From contig CALBJK010000166.1 in assembly GCA_937892695.1 (NCBI GenBank), positions 1-20,545 on the forward strand: 20,545 nucleotides of DNA, written 5' to 3'. This document shows, piece after piece, positions 13,203 to 20,545 of the stretch. The position numbers were made by a program, and so were the translations under genes. Numbering within the stretch: position 1 is the first letter of the stretch; every line of letters starts with the position of its first letter. Origin of the DNA: an uncultured Prevotella sp. (GTDB taxonomy: Bacteria > Bacteroidota > Bacteroidia > Bacteroidales > Bacteroidaceae). Under the pieces are notes generated by a model. The model was not told the origin of the DNA. It was given only the letters and a program-made list of their open reading frames with translations, and searched no databases.

Positions 13203-16200
13203 ATGATTCTTTTTTTCAGGACTCCCAACAAGACTGTGATTGCAACAGAGTGCGACCACAAGCTCAATCAAGAAGAAACAAAGGAACTGTGCTGGCTCTA
13301 CGGCGATGCAACACCCGTAGACAGCGAGACAATGGAAGGCTGCTTCGTAGGCCCGCGCCGCGAGATGATAACGCCTTGGAGCACCAATGCCGTGGAGATA
13401 ACCCAGAACATGGGGCTCGGCGGCATTTCGCGTATAGAAGAGTACTTCCCCGTAAGTTCTATGGAGGCCGACCATGACCCCATGCTCCAACGCATTTACG
13501 ATGGGCTGAATCAGGATGTGTTCACTGTCAACCACAAGCCCGAACCCATCAAGCATGTGGCCGACATCGAAGCTTATAACGAGGAGGAAGGACTCGCGCT
13601 ATCGCCCGAAGAAATTGAATATCTGCACAAGATAGAAGGACAGCTCGGACGGTCGCTGACCGACTCTGAGATATTCGGCTTCGCACAAATCAACTCGGAG
13701 CACTGCCGCCACAAGATTTTCGGCGGAACGTTCATCATCGACGGCAAAGAGATGGAGTCGTCGCTCTTTGCTATGATAAAGAAGACAACAAAGGAAAATC
13801 CAAACAAGATACTTTCGGCATATAAAGATAATGTGGCTTTCGCCCAGGGACCGACGGTGGAACAGTTCGCACCAGAGGACCAGTCTACATCCGACTATTT
13901 CAAGGTGAAGGACATTGAGAGCGTCATATCGCTCAAAGCCGAGACTCATAACTTTCCGACAACCGTTGAGCCGTTCAACGGCGCAGCCACCGGAACGGGA
14001 GGTGAGATTCGCGACCGTATGGGTGGCGGAACAGGCTCGTGGCCTATAGCCGGAACGGCTGTCTACATGACGGCTTATCCCCGTCTGAAGGAAGATGATG
14101 CTCTGAAAGACAATCCTGACAATGTGATCAGAGACTGGGAAGAGGTGATGCCCGTTCGCAAATGGCTTTACCAGACTCCTGAGCAGATACTGATAAAGGC
14201 TTCGAACGGAGCCAGCGACTTCGGCAACAAGTTCGGCCAGCCGCTTATCTGCGGTAGTGTGCTCACTTTCGAACATCAGGAAGGCGACGAAAAGTATGCC
14301 TACGACAAGGTGGTGATGCTTGCTGGGGGTGTCGGCTACGGCACCAAGCGTGACTGTCTTAAGAAAGAGCCACAGAAAGGCAACAAGATTGTTGTTGTGG
14401 GCGGCGACAACTACCGCATCGGTCTGGGCGGCGGCTCGGTGTCATCTGTCGATACCGGACGCTACTCTAACGGCATTGAGCTGAACGCCGTACAGCGCGC
14501 CAACCCTGAAATGCAGAAACGCGCTTACAACCTTGTGCGCGCTCTATGTGAAGAGGAAACCAATCCCGTAGTGAGCATCCACGACCACGGTTCGGCCGGC
14601 CACCTCAACTGTCTGTCCGAATTAGTAGAAGACTGCGGAGGTGAGATAGATATGACCAAACTGCCGATAGGCGACAAGACCCTATCGGCCAAAGAGATAA
14701 TAGCTAACGAGAGTCAGGAACGCATGGGACTGCTCATCGATGAGAAGCACATCGAGCATGTGCGCCGCATTGCCGAGCGCGAACGTGCTCCGCTTTATGT
14801 GGTCGGCGAGACTACGGGCGACGCCCACTTCTCCTTTGTGCAGGGCGACGGCGTGAAACCGTTTGACCTCGACGTGGCTCAGATGTTCGGCCATTCGCCA
14901 AAGACAGTCATGAAGGACGAAACAGTCGAACGTCATTATGACAATGTAGAATATGAAGGCTCAGCAAGTTCGCTTGCTGCGTCGCCTTCTACGCTCGACC
15001 GTTACGTAGAGCGTGTGCTGCAGCTTGAAGCTGTTGCCTGCAAAGACTGGCTGACTAACAAGGTCGACCGTTCGGTTACAGGCAAAATAGCCCGTCAGCA
15101 GTGTCAGGGACAGATAGAGCTGCCGCTGAGCGACTGCGGCGTGGTTGCTCTCGACTATCGTGGTCATAAAGGCATAGCTACGGCTCTGGGACATGCACCA
15201 CAGGCAGGACTCGCATCGCCTGAAGCCGGAAGCGTGCTGTCTGTAGCCGAAGCTCTCACCAACATCGTGTGGGCACCGCTCGCCGACGGTCGAAAGAGCC
15301 TGTCGCTCTCGGCCAACTGGATGTGGCCATGCCGTTCACAGAAAGGCGAGGATGCACGGTTGTACACAGCTGTACGTGCGTTGAGCGACTTCTGTCTGGC
15401 TCTGGAGATAAACGTGCCTACCGGAAAAGACTCGCTTTCGCTCACACAGCAGTATCCTAACGGCGAGAAGATTATCTCTCCGGGTACGGTCATTGTCAGT
15501 GCCGGAGGTGAAGTGTCAGACGTGAGAAAGGTGGTTTCGCCTGTATTGGTGAACGACAAGAACTCGTCTCTCTACCACATCGACTTCTCCTTCGACAACC
15601 AGCAGCTCGGCGGCAGTGCTTTTGCACAGAGTCTGGGCAAGGTGGGCGACGACGTACCCACGGTGAAGAATCCCGAATACTTTGCCGACTGCTTTGATGC
15701 CGTCCAGGAACTTATCGCTAAGGGATGGGTTATGGCCGGCCACGACATTAGTGCCGGCGGACTGGTGACGACACTTCTCGAAATGTGTTTCGGCAATGTC
15801 GATGGCGGCATGAACATCAATCTGCACAACCTTGTCGGCGACGACATTGTAAAGATACTCATGGCTGAGAACCCAGGTGTGATAATACAGGTGAGTGACG
15901 AACATAAAGAGGAACTGCGGGAATTCTTAGAGACGCGAGGTGTGGGCTATGCCAAGATTGGTTATCCGACGCCAAAGGAACGTACCCTCACAATAAAGAA
16001 GGACAGTTTTGTCCACGATTTCGACATAGACGCGTTGCGTGACGTGTGGTATAAGACGTCTTATCTGCTCGACCGCGACCAGAGCAGGAACGGCTGTGCA
16101 GCCAAGCGTTTCGCCAACTACAAGCTGCAACCGCTGACTATGAAATTCGGACATGGCTTCACCGGTCGTCTGTCTTCGTATGGTATTTCAGCCGATCGCC

Positions 16201-16970
16201 GCACTCCGTCAGGCATCAAGGCTGCCATCATACGCGAGAAGGGAACTAACGGTGAACGTGAAATGGCCTATTCGCTCTATCTTGCCGGTTTCGACGTGAA
16301 AGACGTAATGATGACCGACCTCATCAGCGGACGTGAGACGCTTGAAGACATTAATATGATTGTTTTCTGCGGCGGATTCTCCAACTCCGACGTTTTGGGC
16401 AGTGCTAAAGGATGGGCCGGAGCATTCCTGTTCAATCCCAAGGCCAAGGAAGCCCTTGACAAGTTTTATGCCCGTGAGGACACGCTCTCTCTCGGTATCT
16501 GTAACGGCTGCCAGCTTATGGTAGAACTGAATCTGGTAAATCCGGAACACGAACACCGCTCCCGTATGCTCCACAACGATTCGCACAAGTTTGAAAGTGC
16601 ATTCCTCGGTGTTACGATACCCGAGAACAACAGCGTGATGTTTTCTTCGCTCAGCGGCGATAAACTGGGAATCTGGGTGGCTCACGGCGAAGGCAAGTTC
16701 TCTTTGCCCGAAGCCGAGGACAAGTACAACATCGTGGCCCGGTACAGTTATGACGAATATCCAGGCAATCCTAACGGGTCAGACTATGCTGTAGCCGGAA
16801 TCTGCTCTAAGGACGGTCGTCATCTGGCAATGATGCCACATCTCGAACGTGCAATCTTCCCATGGCAGAACGCTTGGTATCCGGCTGACCGCCGTAGCGA
16901 CGAAGTGACACCATGGATGGAGGCGTTCGTCAATGCGCGCAAGTGGGTTGAAAGTAAGATGAAAAAGTAA
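13203..16970 (+). CDS. purL: Phosphoribosylformylglycinamidine synthase, single-chain PurL
   Basis: PurL converts FGAR, glutamine and ATP to FGAM, the fourth step of purine synthesis. This is the large one-chain form (1255 residues; E. coli 1295) with all parts fused. An N-terminal PurS-like domain comes first, then two AIR-synthase-like halves, with NSEHCRH (164-170) and KAETHNFPTTVEPFNGA (from 245). A C-terminal glutamine amidotransferase begins near 1005. Its triad is Cys1100 in GICNGCQ, His1213 and Glu1215 in MMPHLER. The start at 13203 (MILFFRTPNKTVIATE) fits the -7 box 30 nt upstream. No frameshift or missing domain is seen. It is followed by two chrA genes in the same direction after a hairpin. 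Confidence 0.97.
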   Translation: MILFFRTPNKTVIATECDHKLNQEETKELCWLYGDATPVDSETMEGCFVGPRREMITPWSTNAVEITQNMGLGGISRIEEYFPVSSMEADHDPMLQRIYDGLNQDVFTVNHKPEPIKHVADIEAYNEEEGLALSPEEIEYLHKIEGQLGRSLTDSEIFGFAQINSEHCRHKIFGGTFIIDGKEMESSLFAMIKKTTKENPNKILSAYKDNVAFAQGPTVEQFAPEDQSTSDYFKVKDIESVISLKAETHNFPTTVEPFNGAATGTGGEIRDRMGGGTGSWPIAGTAVYMTAYPRLKEDDALKDNPDNVIRDWEEVMPVRKWLYQTPEQILIKASNGASDFGNKFGQPLICGSVLTFEHQEGDEKYAYDKVVMLAGGVGYGTKRDCLKKEPQKGNKIVVVGGDNYRIGLGGGSVSSVDTGRYSNGIELNAVQRANPEMQKRAYNLVRALCEEETNPVVSIHDHGSAGHLNCLSELVEDCGGEIDMTKLPIGDKTLSAKEIIANESQERMGLLIDEKHIEHVRRIAERERAPLYVVGETTGDAHFSFVQGDGVKPFDLDVAQMFGHSPKTVMKDETVERHYDNVEYEGSASSLAASPSTLDRYVERVLQLEAVACKDWLTNKVDRSVTGKIARQQCQGQIELPLSDCGVVALDYRGHKGIATALGHAPQAGLASPEAGSVLSVAEALTNIVWAPLADGRKSLSLSANWMWPCRSQKGEDARLYTAVRALSDFCLALEINVPTGKDSLSLTQQYPNGEKIISPGTVIVSAGGEVSDVRKVVSPVLVNDKNSSLYHIDFSFDNQQLGGSAFAQSLGKVGDDVPTVKNPEYFADCFDAVQELIAKGWVMAGHDISAGGLVTTLLEMCFGNVDGGMNINLHNLVGDDIVKILMAENPGVIIQVSDEHKEELREFLETRGVGYAKIGYPTPKERTLTIKKDSFVHDFDIDALRDVWYKTSYLLDRDQSRNGCAAKRFANYKLQPLTMKFGHGFTGRLSSYGISADRRTPSGIKAAIIREKGTNGEREMAYSLYLAGFDVKDVMMTDLISGRETLEDINMIVFCGGFSNSDVLGSAKGWAGAFLFNPKAKEALDKFYAREDTLSLGICNGCQLMVELNLVNPEHEHRSRMLHNDSHKFESAFLGVTIPENNSVMFSSLSGDKLGIWVAHGEGKFSLPEAEDKYNIVARYSYDEYPGNPNGSDYAVAGICSKDGRHLAMMPHLERAIFPWQNAWYPADRRSDEVTPWMEAFVNARKWVESKMKK

Positions 16971-16973
16971 GTA

Positions 16974-17009
16974 AAGAGAGAGAGTAACGTTCCTGCGTTC
17001 CTCTCTCTT
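16974..17009 (+). terminator. Hairpin between purL and the first chrA gene
   Basis: AAGAGAGAG (16974-16982) and CTCTCTCTT (17001-17009) pair perfectly, and AACG (16986-16989) with CGTT (16996-16999) extends the stem inward after a short bulge. Only two T end the stem, so termination is probably partial at most. It may act as a processing or attenuation point that lowers chrA expression relative to purL. Confidence 0.4.
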
Positions 17010-17021
17010 AATCTGTATTCT

Positions 17022-17576
17022 ATGTCTGTCTATTTAGAATCATTCAAGACATTCTTTAAAATAGGAGCGTTCACTCTTGGCGGCGGCTATGCCATGATAC
17101 CGATTATCGAGTCAGAAGTGGTAGACAAGCACAGATGGATTGAACGTAAGGAGTTTCTGGACATCATCGCTGTGGCACAGAGTTGTCCGGGCGTGTTTGC
17201 CATAAACGTAAGTGTTTTTGTGGGCTATCGTCTGCGCAAGGTGTCCGGTGCCATCTGTACGGCTTTGGCTACGGCTTTGCCGTCATTTCTGATAATCCTT
17301 GCCATTGCGATGTTCTTCCACCGTTTCGAAGATAATGAGGTTGTGGCTGCCATGTTCCGTGGAATACGTCCTGCTGTTGTTGCTCTGATTGCCGCTCCTA
17401 CGTTCAGTCTTGCCCGCAGTGCCCGCATCACGTTCACCAATTGCTGGATACCGATTGTAAGTGCGCTGCTCATCTGGCGTATAGGTGTGAATCCCATCTT
17501 GATAATTCTTGTTGCAGGCATCGGCGGATTTCTTTATGGAAGTTTGGTGAAGCCGACAGAGGGCGGAAACGGTTAG
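17022..17576 (+). CDS. Short-chain chromate transporter (CHR family), first subunit
   Basis: A 184-residue inner-membrane protein, one half of the CHR (ChrA) superfamily. It carries FTLGGGYAMIP (17-27) after the first short hydrophobic segment and AQSCPGVFAINV (52-63). Membrane segments lie around 76-99 and 142-172, with GIRPAVVAL (114-122) between them. Its PG-motif reads CPGVFAIN where the partner has TPGPIGIN. Short CHR proteins normally work as an unlike pair, and the second half is encoded 85 nt downstream. The true substrate in an anaerobe is uncertain; the chromate name comes from the family. It starts 51 nt after purL, with a hairpin between. Confidence 0.88.
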   Translation: MSVYLESFKTFFKIGAFTLGGGYAMIPIIESEVVDKHRWIERKEFLDIIAVAQSCPGVFAINVSVFVGYRLRKVSGAICTALATALPSFLIILAIAMFFHRFEDNEVVAAMFRGIRPAVVALIAAPTFSLARSARITFTNCWIPIVSALLIWRIGVNPILIILVAGIGGFLYGSLVKPTEGGNG

Positions 17577-17579
17577 CAG

Positions 17580-17660
17580 TTGATAATTAGTAGTTGGCAA
17601 TTAGTGATTGCAGATTTAAAATAACAATTACTACGTACTAATTGCTAAATATTTAAATCT
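17580..17660. repeat. Heptad repeats and long inverted repeat between the two chrA genes
   Basis: From 17580 to 17614 the sequence divides into five imperfect heptads of the type TTRRNRR: TTGATAA, TTAGTAG, TTGGCAA, TTAGTGA, TTGCAGA. They overlap an inverted repeat whose outer arms AGATTTAAA (17612-17620) and TTTAAATCT (17652-17660) are exact. Inner arms CAATTA (17625-17630) and TAATTG (17639-17644) surround TACGTA. The second chrA ATG follows directly at 17662, so the RNA stem would reach the start codon. Confidence 0.6.
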
Positions 17661-17661
17661 T

Positions 17662-18237
17662 ATGATATTTCTTGAACTTTTCGTTACATTCTTCCAAATA
17701 GGACTGTTCGGCTTCGGTGGCGGTTACGGCATGTTATCGCTCATTCAGACCGAGACAGTAGTTCATCACAATTGGCTGACATCTGCCGAGTTTACCAATA
17801 TTGTCGCCATAAGTCAGATGACTCCCGGACCTATTGGAATCAATTCGGCCACTTACTGCGGCTATGCGGCTGCACACAATGCCGGATTCTCTCCGATGAT
17901 GGCTATGCTGGGCAGTGCCACTGCCACGTTTGCGCTTGTATTGCCTTCATTCCTGCTTATGATTGCGATATGCAAGGTATTGATGCGCTACATGAATACT
18001 ACAGCCGTGCAGAACGTTTTCTTGGGACTTCGTCCTGCGGTTGTCGGGCTGCTTGCTGCCGCTGCCTTGCTTCTTATGACACAGGACAATTTCTCCTCAC
18101 CCGTCATCAATCCATGGCGATTCTGGATTAGCGTTGCGCTTTTCCTTTCTACTTATTTCGGTACAAGGGTAGTCAAAATCAATCCTATACGCATGATTTG
18201 TTGGGCTGCGTTTGCCGGACTGATGCTGCTTTACTGA
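17662..18237 (+). CDS. Short-chain chromate transporter (CHR family), second subunit
   Basis: A 191-residue inner-membrane protein, the partner of the preceding gene. Motifs are FGFGGGYGMLSLI (16-28), SQMTPGPIGIN (51-61) and GLRPAVVGL (122-130). Strong membrane segments lie at about 78-106, 124-139, 154-166 and 175-191. The two proteins are only moderately alike, as expected for an antiparallel heterodimer. Translation starts two bases after the right arm of an inverted repeat, which could limit its expression. A near-consensus promoter follows before the next gene. Confidence 0.88.
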   Translation: MIFLELFVTFFQIGLFGFGGGYGMLSLIQTETVVHHNWLTSAEFTNIVAISQMTPGPIGINSATYCGYAAAHNAGFSPMMAMLGSATATFALVLPSFLLMIAICKVLMRYMNTTAVQNVFLGLRPAVVGLLAAAALLLMTQDNFSSPVINPWRFWISVALFLSTYFGTRVVKINPIRMICWAAFAGLMLLY

Positions 18238-18264
18238 CGGCTACTTTGGTATCATGAGATACCT

Positions 18265-18295
18265 TTTGTTTTTCAGATTAAAATTGTTAAGTTTA
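18265..18295 (+). promoter_or_regulatory. Candidate promoter of the M28 peptidase gene
   Basis: TTTG (18265-18268), a 19-nt spacer and TAAGTTTA (18288-18295), one base from the TAnnTTTG consensus, 20 nt before the ATG at 18316. Confidence 0.4.
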
Positions 18296-18315
18296 CAAGT
18301 AAAAACATTATTACG

Positions 18316-19347
18316 ATGAGAATTTACCTAAATTTGGCCGTTGCCGTCATGTTGCTGTTTGGAGCCGGAACAACGTTGCAGGCTAGAGGCCGCAGCAAAC
18401 AGGACAATGCTGCAAAGGAGGTTGCTCTGAAGTCGATAACCCAGAATGCAGCCCGCGCCTATGTCTATTTTCTCGCTTCCGACGAGCTGGAAGGCCGTAA
18501 AGCCGGAGAACCTGGATCTCAGGTGGCTCGCCAGTACATAATTTCGATGCTCCGGCAATGGGGTATAGCTCCGCTCTCTGGCGACTATCAGCAGCCATTT
18601 GAGGCATACAGTCAAGAATGGCAGAAACGCAAACCCTTTTTCGTCGAGCCCGACTCGATAGCCATGTTAAAGACTATGCCCCACAGAATGCTCCGTCTGG
18701 CCAATGTGCTTGGTATGATACCCGGTGAGCGCAGCGACGAATATGTCATCGTGGGTGCCCATTTCGACCATGTCGGCACCGATCCGACTCTTGTCGGCGA
18801 CCAAGTGTATAACGGTGCTGATGACAACGCCTCGGGCGTGAGTGCGGCCTTGCAGATAGCCCGCGCTTTCGCCGTGAGCGGAAGGAAGCCGCTGCGCAAT
18901 GTCATTTTTGCTTTCTGGGACGGCGAGGAGACTGGGCTTCTCGGGTCGAAGTATTTCGTACAGACCTGTCCTTATATAAATAAGGTGAAGGGCTACCTCA
19001 ACTTTGACATGATCGGGCGAAACAACAAGCCCGACAATCCTTCTTACGTAGTCTATTTCTACACTGCGTCACATCCTGTCTTCGGCGACTGGCTGCGCGG
19101 AGATATAAAGAAGTACGGCCTTAATCTTGACCCCAACTACCGCGCATGGGACAATCCGGTAGGCGGAAGCGACAACGGTTCTTTTGCGAAGAAGGGCGTA
19201 CCGGTCATCTGGTATCACACCGACGGACATCCCGACTACCATCTGCCTTCCGACGAAGCCGACCGTATAAACTATCCTAAACTGACCGACATCACACGTG
19301 CCGCGTTCCTCAATGCCTGGAATCTGGCAAACGAATTGGAGTATTGA
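18316..19347 (+). CDS. Secreted M28 family zinc peptidase
   Basis: A 343-residue protein with a signal peptide (1-23, MRIYLNLAVAVMLLFGAG, cut near LQA), so it acts outside the cytoplasm. The M28 co-catalytic two-zinc site is complete. His149 lies in GAHFDHVG and the bridging Asp in GADDNASG (167-174). The catalytic Glu204 and ligand Glu205 are in WDGEETG, Asp231 in NFDMIGR, and His309 in YHLPSDE. Such enzymes are aminopeptidases or glutaminyl-cyclase-like; the GEE spacing and DDNASG favour an aminopeptidase. There is no PA insert or membrane anchor. It is a single-gene unit, convergent with trigger factor. Confidence 0.92.
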   Translation: MRIYLNLAVAVMLLFGAGTTLQARGRSKQDNAAKEVALKSITQNAARAYVYFLASDELEGRKAGEPGSQVARQYIISMLRQWGIAPLSGDYQQPFEAYSQEWQKRKPFFVEPDSIAMLKTMPHRMLRLANVLGMIPGERSDEYVIVGAHFDHVGTDPTLVGDQVYNGADDNASGVSAALQIARAFAVSGRKPLRNVIFAFWDGEETGLLGSKYFVQTCPYINKVKGYLNFDMIGRNNKPDNPSYVVYFYTASHPVFGDWLRGDIKKYGLNLDPNYRAWDNPVGGSDNGSFAKKGVPVIWYHTDGHPDYHLPSDEADRINYPKLTDITRAAFLNAWNLANELEY

Positions 19348-19400
19348 TGCCTTGTTGTGTTTGGTTGAATGGACTAAACACGAGTCTTACGCAAACATAA

Positions 19401-19435
19401 AGCCCGGTATTAGTCATCATGACAGATACCGGGCT
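19401..19435. terminator. Bidirectional terminator-like hairpin between M28 and tig
   Basis: AGCCCGGTAT (19401-19410) and ATACCGGGCT (19426-19435) are exact reverse complements, and the loop itself contains GTCAT/ATGAC (19413-19423), giving an extended hairpin. T-runs beside it are weak on both strands, but its place between two convergent genes supports termination. Confidence 0.7.
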
Positions 19436-19468
19436 GAGAGTTTAATAAATATCTACTAAAACTATTTT

Positions 19469-20545
19469 CTATTTCTTTTTCTGTTCTTCTTGCATCATCT
19501 TGTTGAACTCGTCGAGGGTCACTTCCTTCTCGTTGAGCTTAACAGCCTTCTTGACTGCTTCGACAATCTTGTGCTCTACGGCGCGGTCAACGAATCCGTC
19601 TACATTCTCGCGCTTCTTCATCAGTTCGTCGGCATAGTTGTTGAGATATTCGTCGGGCACATTGTTCATGCCATACTGCAGGAACTGCATACGGGCGGTT
19701 TCGCGGGCTTCGTTCTTCACGTCGTCATCTTTTACCTTGATACCGTTTGCCTCTACGAGTTGCTCTTTGATGAGGTGCCATGTCAGCTCCTCGATGCTCT
19801 TTTCATAGTTCTTCTCTACAAACTCTTCGCCTTTGTCCTTGTTGTTTGCAAGCATTACGCGTTTTAGCAGAGCGTCGGGGAAGGTAAGCAGTCCCACTTT
19901 CTCCATAGTATACTTGCGCAGATCCTGAAGGAACTTGAAGTCGCTGTTGATGGCGAGCTGCGGTTTCAGGCTCTCGGCAATCTTGGCGCGGAACTCTTCG
20001 AGATTCTTCACCTCGTCCTTGCCGAACACCTCGTCGAACATCTTCTGGTCTACTTCGGCTTTCTTGAACCGGCGTATCTCTGTCACCTGGAAGCTGAAGT
20101 CGGCTGTGATTTCCTGGACCTCTTCCTTCTTCAGTTTCAGCAGAGCGGCCAGCTCGGCATCATTATCGGGATAAGCCTTGCGGGGATTGAATGTGACAAC
20201 GTCGCCGGGCTTGATTCCGTCGAAGAGTTTCTTCTGGTCTTCCACTTTAATATATTCGGGCATCATCACTGCGCCTTCGACTGTTATTCCGTCTTCCTTG
20301 GTGTTGCCGTCAGCGTCAAGCTCACGCAGGTCGCCTTCTACCATGTCGTTGAGTGACGGATCGTAGCTGTCGGCTTTTACGTATTCGCCGCCACGGCTTG
20401 CGAACATGTCTATCTGTTCGTCGATGAGTTTGTCGTCGGCCTTGATAGTGTAGTAGTCGATTTTGTTCTTGCCGTTAAGCTCAATCTTGAATTCCGGAGC
20501 CACGGCTATGTCGAACACGAATGTGTATGGTACCGGCTTTTCTAT
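19469..20545 (-). CDS. tig: Trigger factor, N-terminus cut by the window edge
   Basis: Trigger factor is the ribosome-bound chaperone that receives nascent chains. The visible 358 residues start in mid-protein (IEKPVPYTFVFDIAVAPEF at the window edge) and run to the C-terminus. The frame stays open to the last base, so the GTG at 20516-20518 is not the true start. The ribosome-docking N-terminal part, about 100 residues in relatives, is outside the window. The part corresponding to the PPIase insert (roughly VEGDLRELD to VTEIRRF) is weakly conserved. The long helical C-terminal arm region follows (FGKDEVKNLEEFRAKIAES to the end), finishing EEQKKK. No downstream partner gene; a hairpin separates it from the M28 gene. 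Confidence 0.93.
   Translation of the reverse strand: MEKPVPYTFVFDIAVAPEFKIELNGKNKIDYYTIKADDKLIDEQIDMFASRGGEYVKADSYDPSLNDMVEGDLRELDADGNTKEDGITVEGAVMMPEYIKVEDQKKLFDGIKPGDVVTFNPRKAYPDNDAELAALLKLKKEEVQEITADFSFQVTEIRRFKKAEVDQKMFDEVFGKDEVKNLEEFRAKIAESLKPQLAINSDFKFLQDLRKYTMEKVGLLTFPDALLKRVMLANNKDKGEEFVEKNYEKSIEELTWHLIKEQLVEANGIKVKDDDVKNEARETARMQFLQYGMNNVPDEYLNNYADELMKKRENVDGFVDRAVEHKIVEAVKKAVKLNEKEVTLDEFNKMMQEEQKKK

Noticed and set aside
1..20545. A novel defence, secretion or biosynthetic gene system
   Set aside because: Nearly all genes are recognisable housekeeping or common accessory families with normal length and intact motifs; no cluster of unknown genes is present.

Overview
The window looks like a chromosomal housekeeping segment from a Bacteroidales bacterium, probably Prevotella or a close relative. 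The pointers are near-consensus Bacteroidetes -7 boxes (TAnnTTTG) upstream of most transcription units, weak or absent Shine-Dalgarno sequences, a lenient Bacteroidetes-style lipobox, roughly 50% G+C, and family members typical of the phylum (FabI with a C-terminal tail, one-polypeptide PurL, paired short-chain ChrA, M23-LysM peptidase). The genus is an inference. I see no integrase, transposase, tRNA, rRNA, CRISPR array, toxin-antitoxin or phage gene.

Layout, left to right. 1-516: the 3' end of an unrecognised rightward gene with its frame broken upstream, closed by a bidirectional terminator. 578-3397 (minus): era, der and a small lipoprotein gene form one leftward unit. 3398-6211: fabI (plus), a small cupin (minus) and an HxlR-family regulator (plus), separated by a repeat-rich regulatory region at 5212-5757. 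6212-7950 (minus): DUF177/YceD, rpmF and fabH. 8378-11749 (plus): a DJ-1/PfpI protein, ispD and recG, tightly packed. 12005-12958 (plus): a periplasmic M23-LysM peptidase. 13203-18237 (plus): purL, then two half-size chromate-transporter genes. 18316-19347 (plus): a secreted M28 peptidase. 19469-20545 (minus): trigger factor, cut by the right edge.

How the genes fit together. DUF177, L32, FabH, Era and Der form a ribosome-assembly and lipid-initiation cluster that in other Bacteroidales I remember as one contiguous run. Here a block of about 2.8 kb carrying fabI, cupin and HxlR sits between fabH and era, and era has its own candidate promoter. IspD makes an isoprenoid precursor and RecG rescues replication forks. 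PurL is the fourth step of purine synthesis.

No clearly novel multi-gene system is visible. The most interesting signals are non-coding: three 13-bp dyads (ATATGCGGCATAT type) spaced exactly 22 bp apart with a fourth half-site in phase upstream of the HxlR gene; a 37-bp near-perfect palindrome in the same interval; a dyad bracketing the purL -7 box; heptad repeats plus a long inverted repeat between the two chrA genes; and a 33-codon leader ORF overlapping the M23 start.
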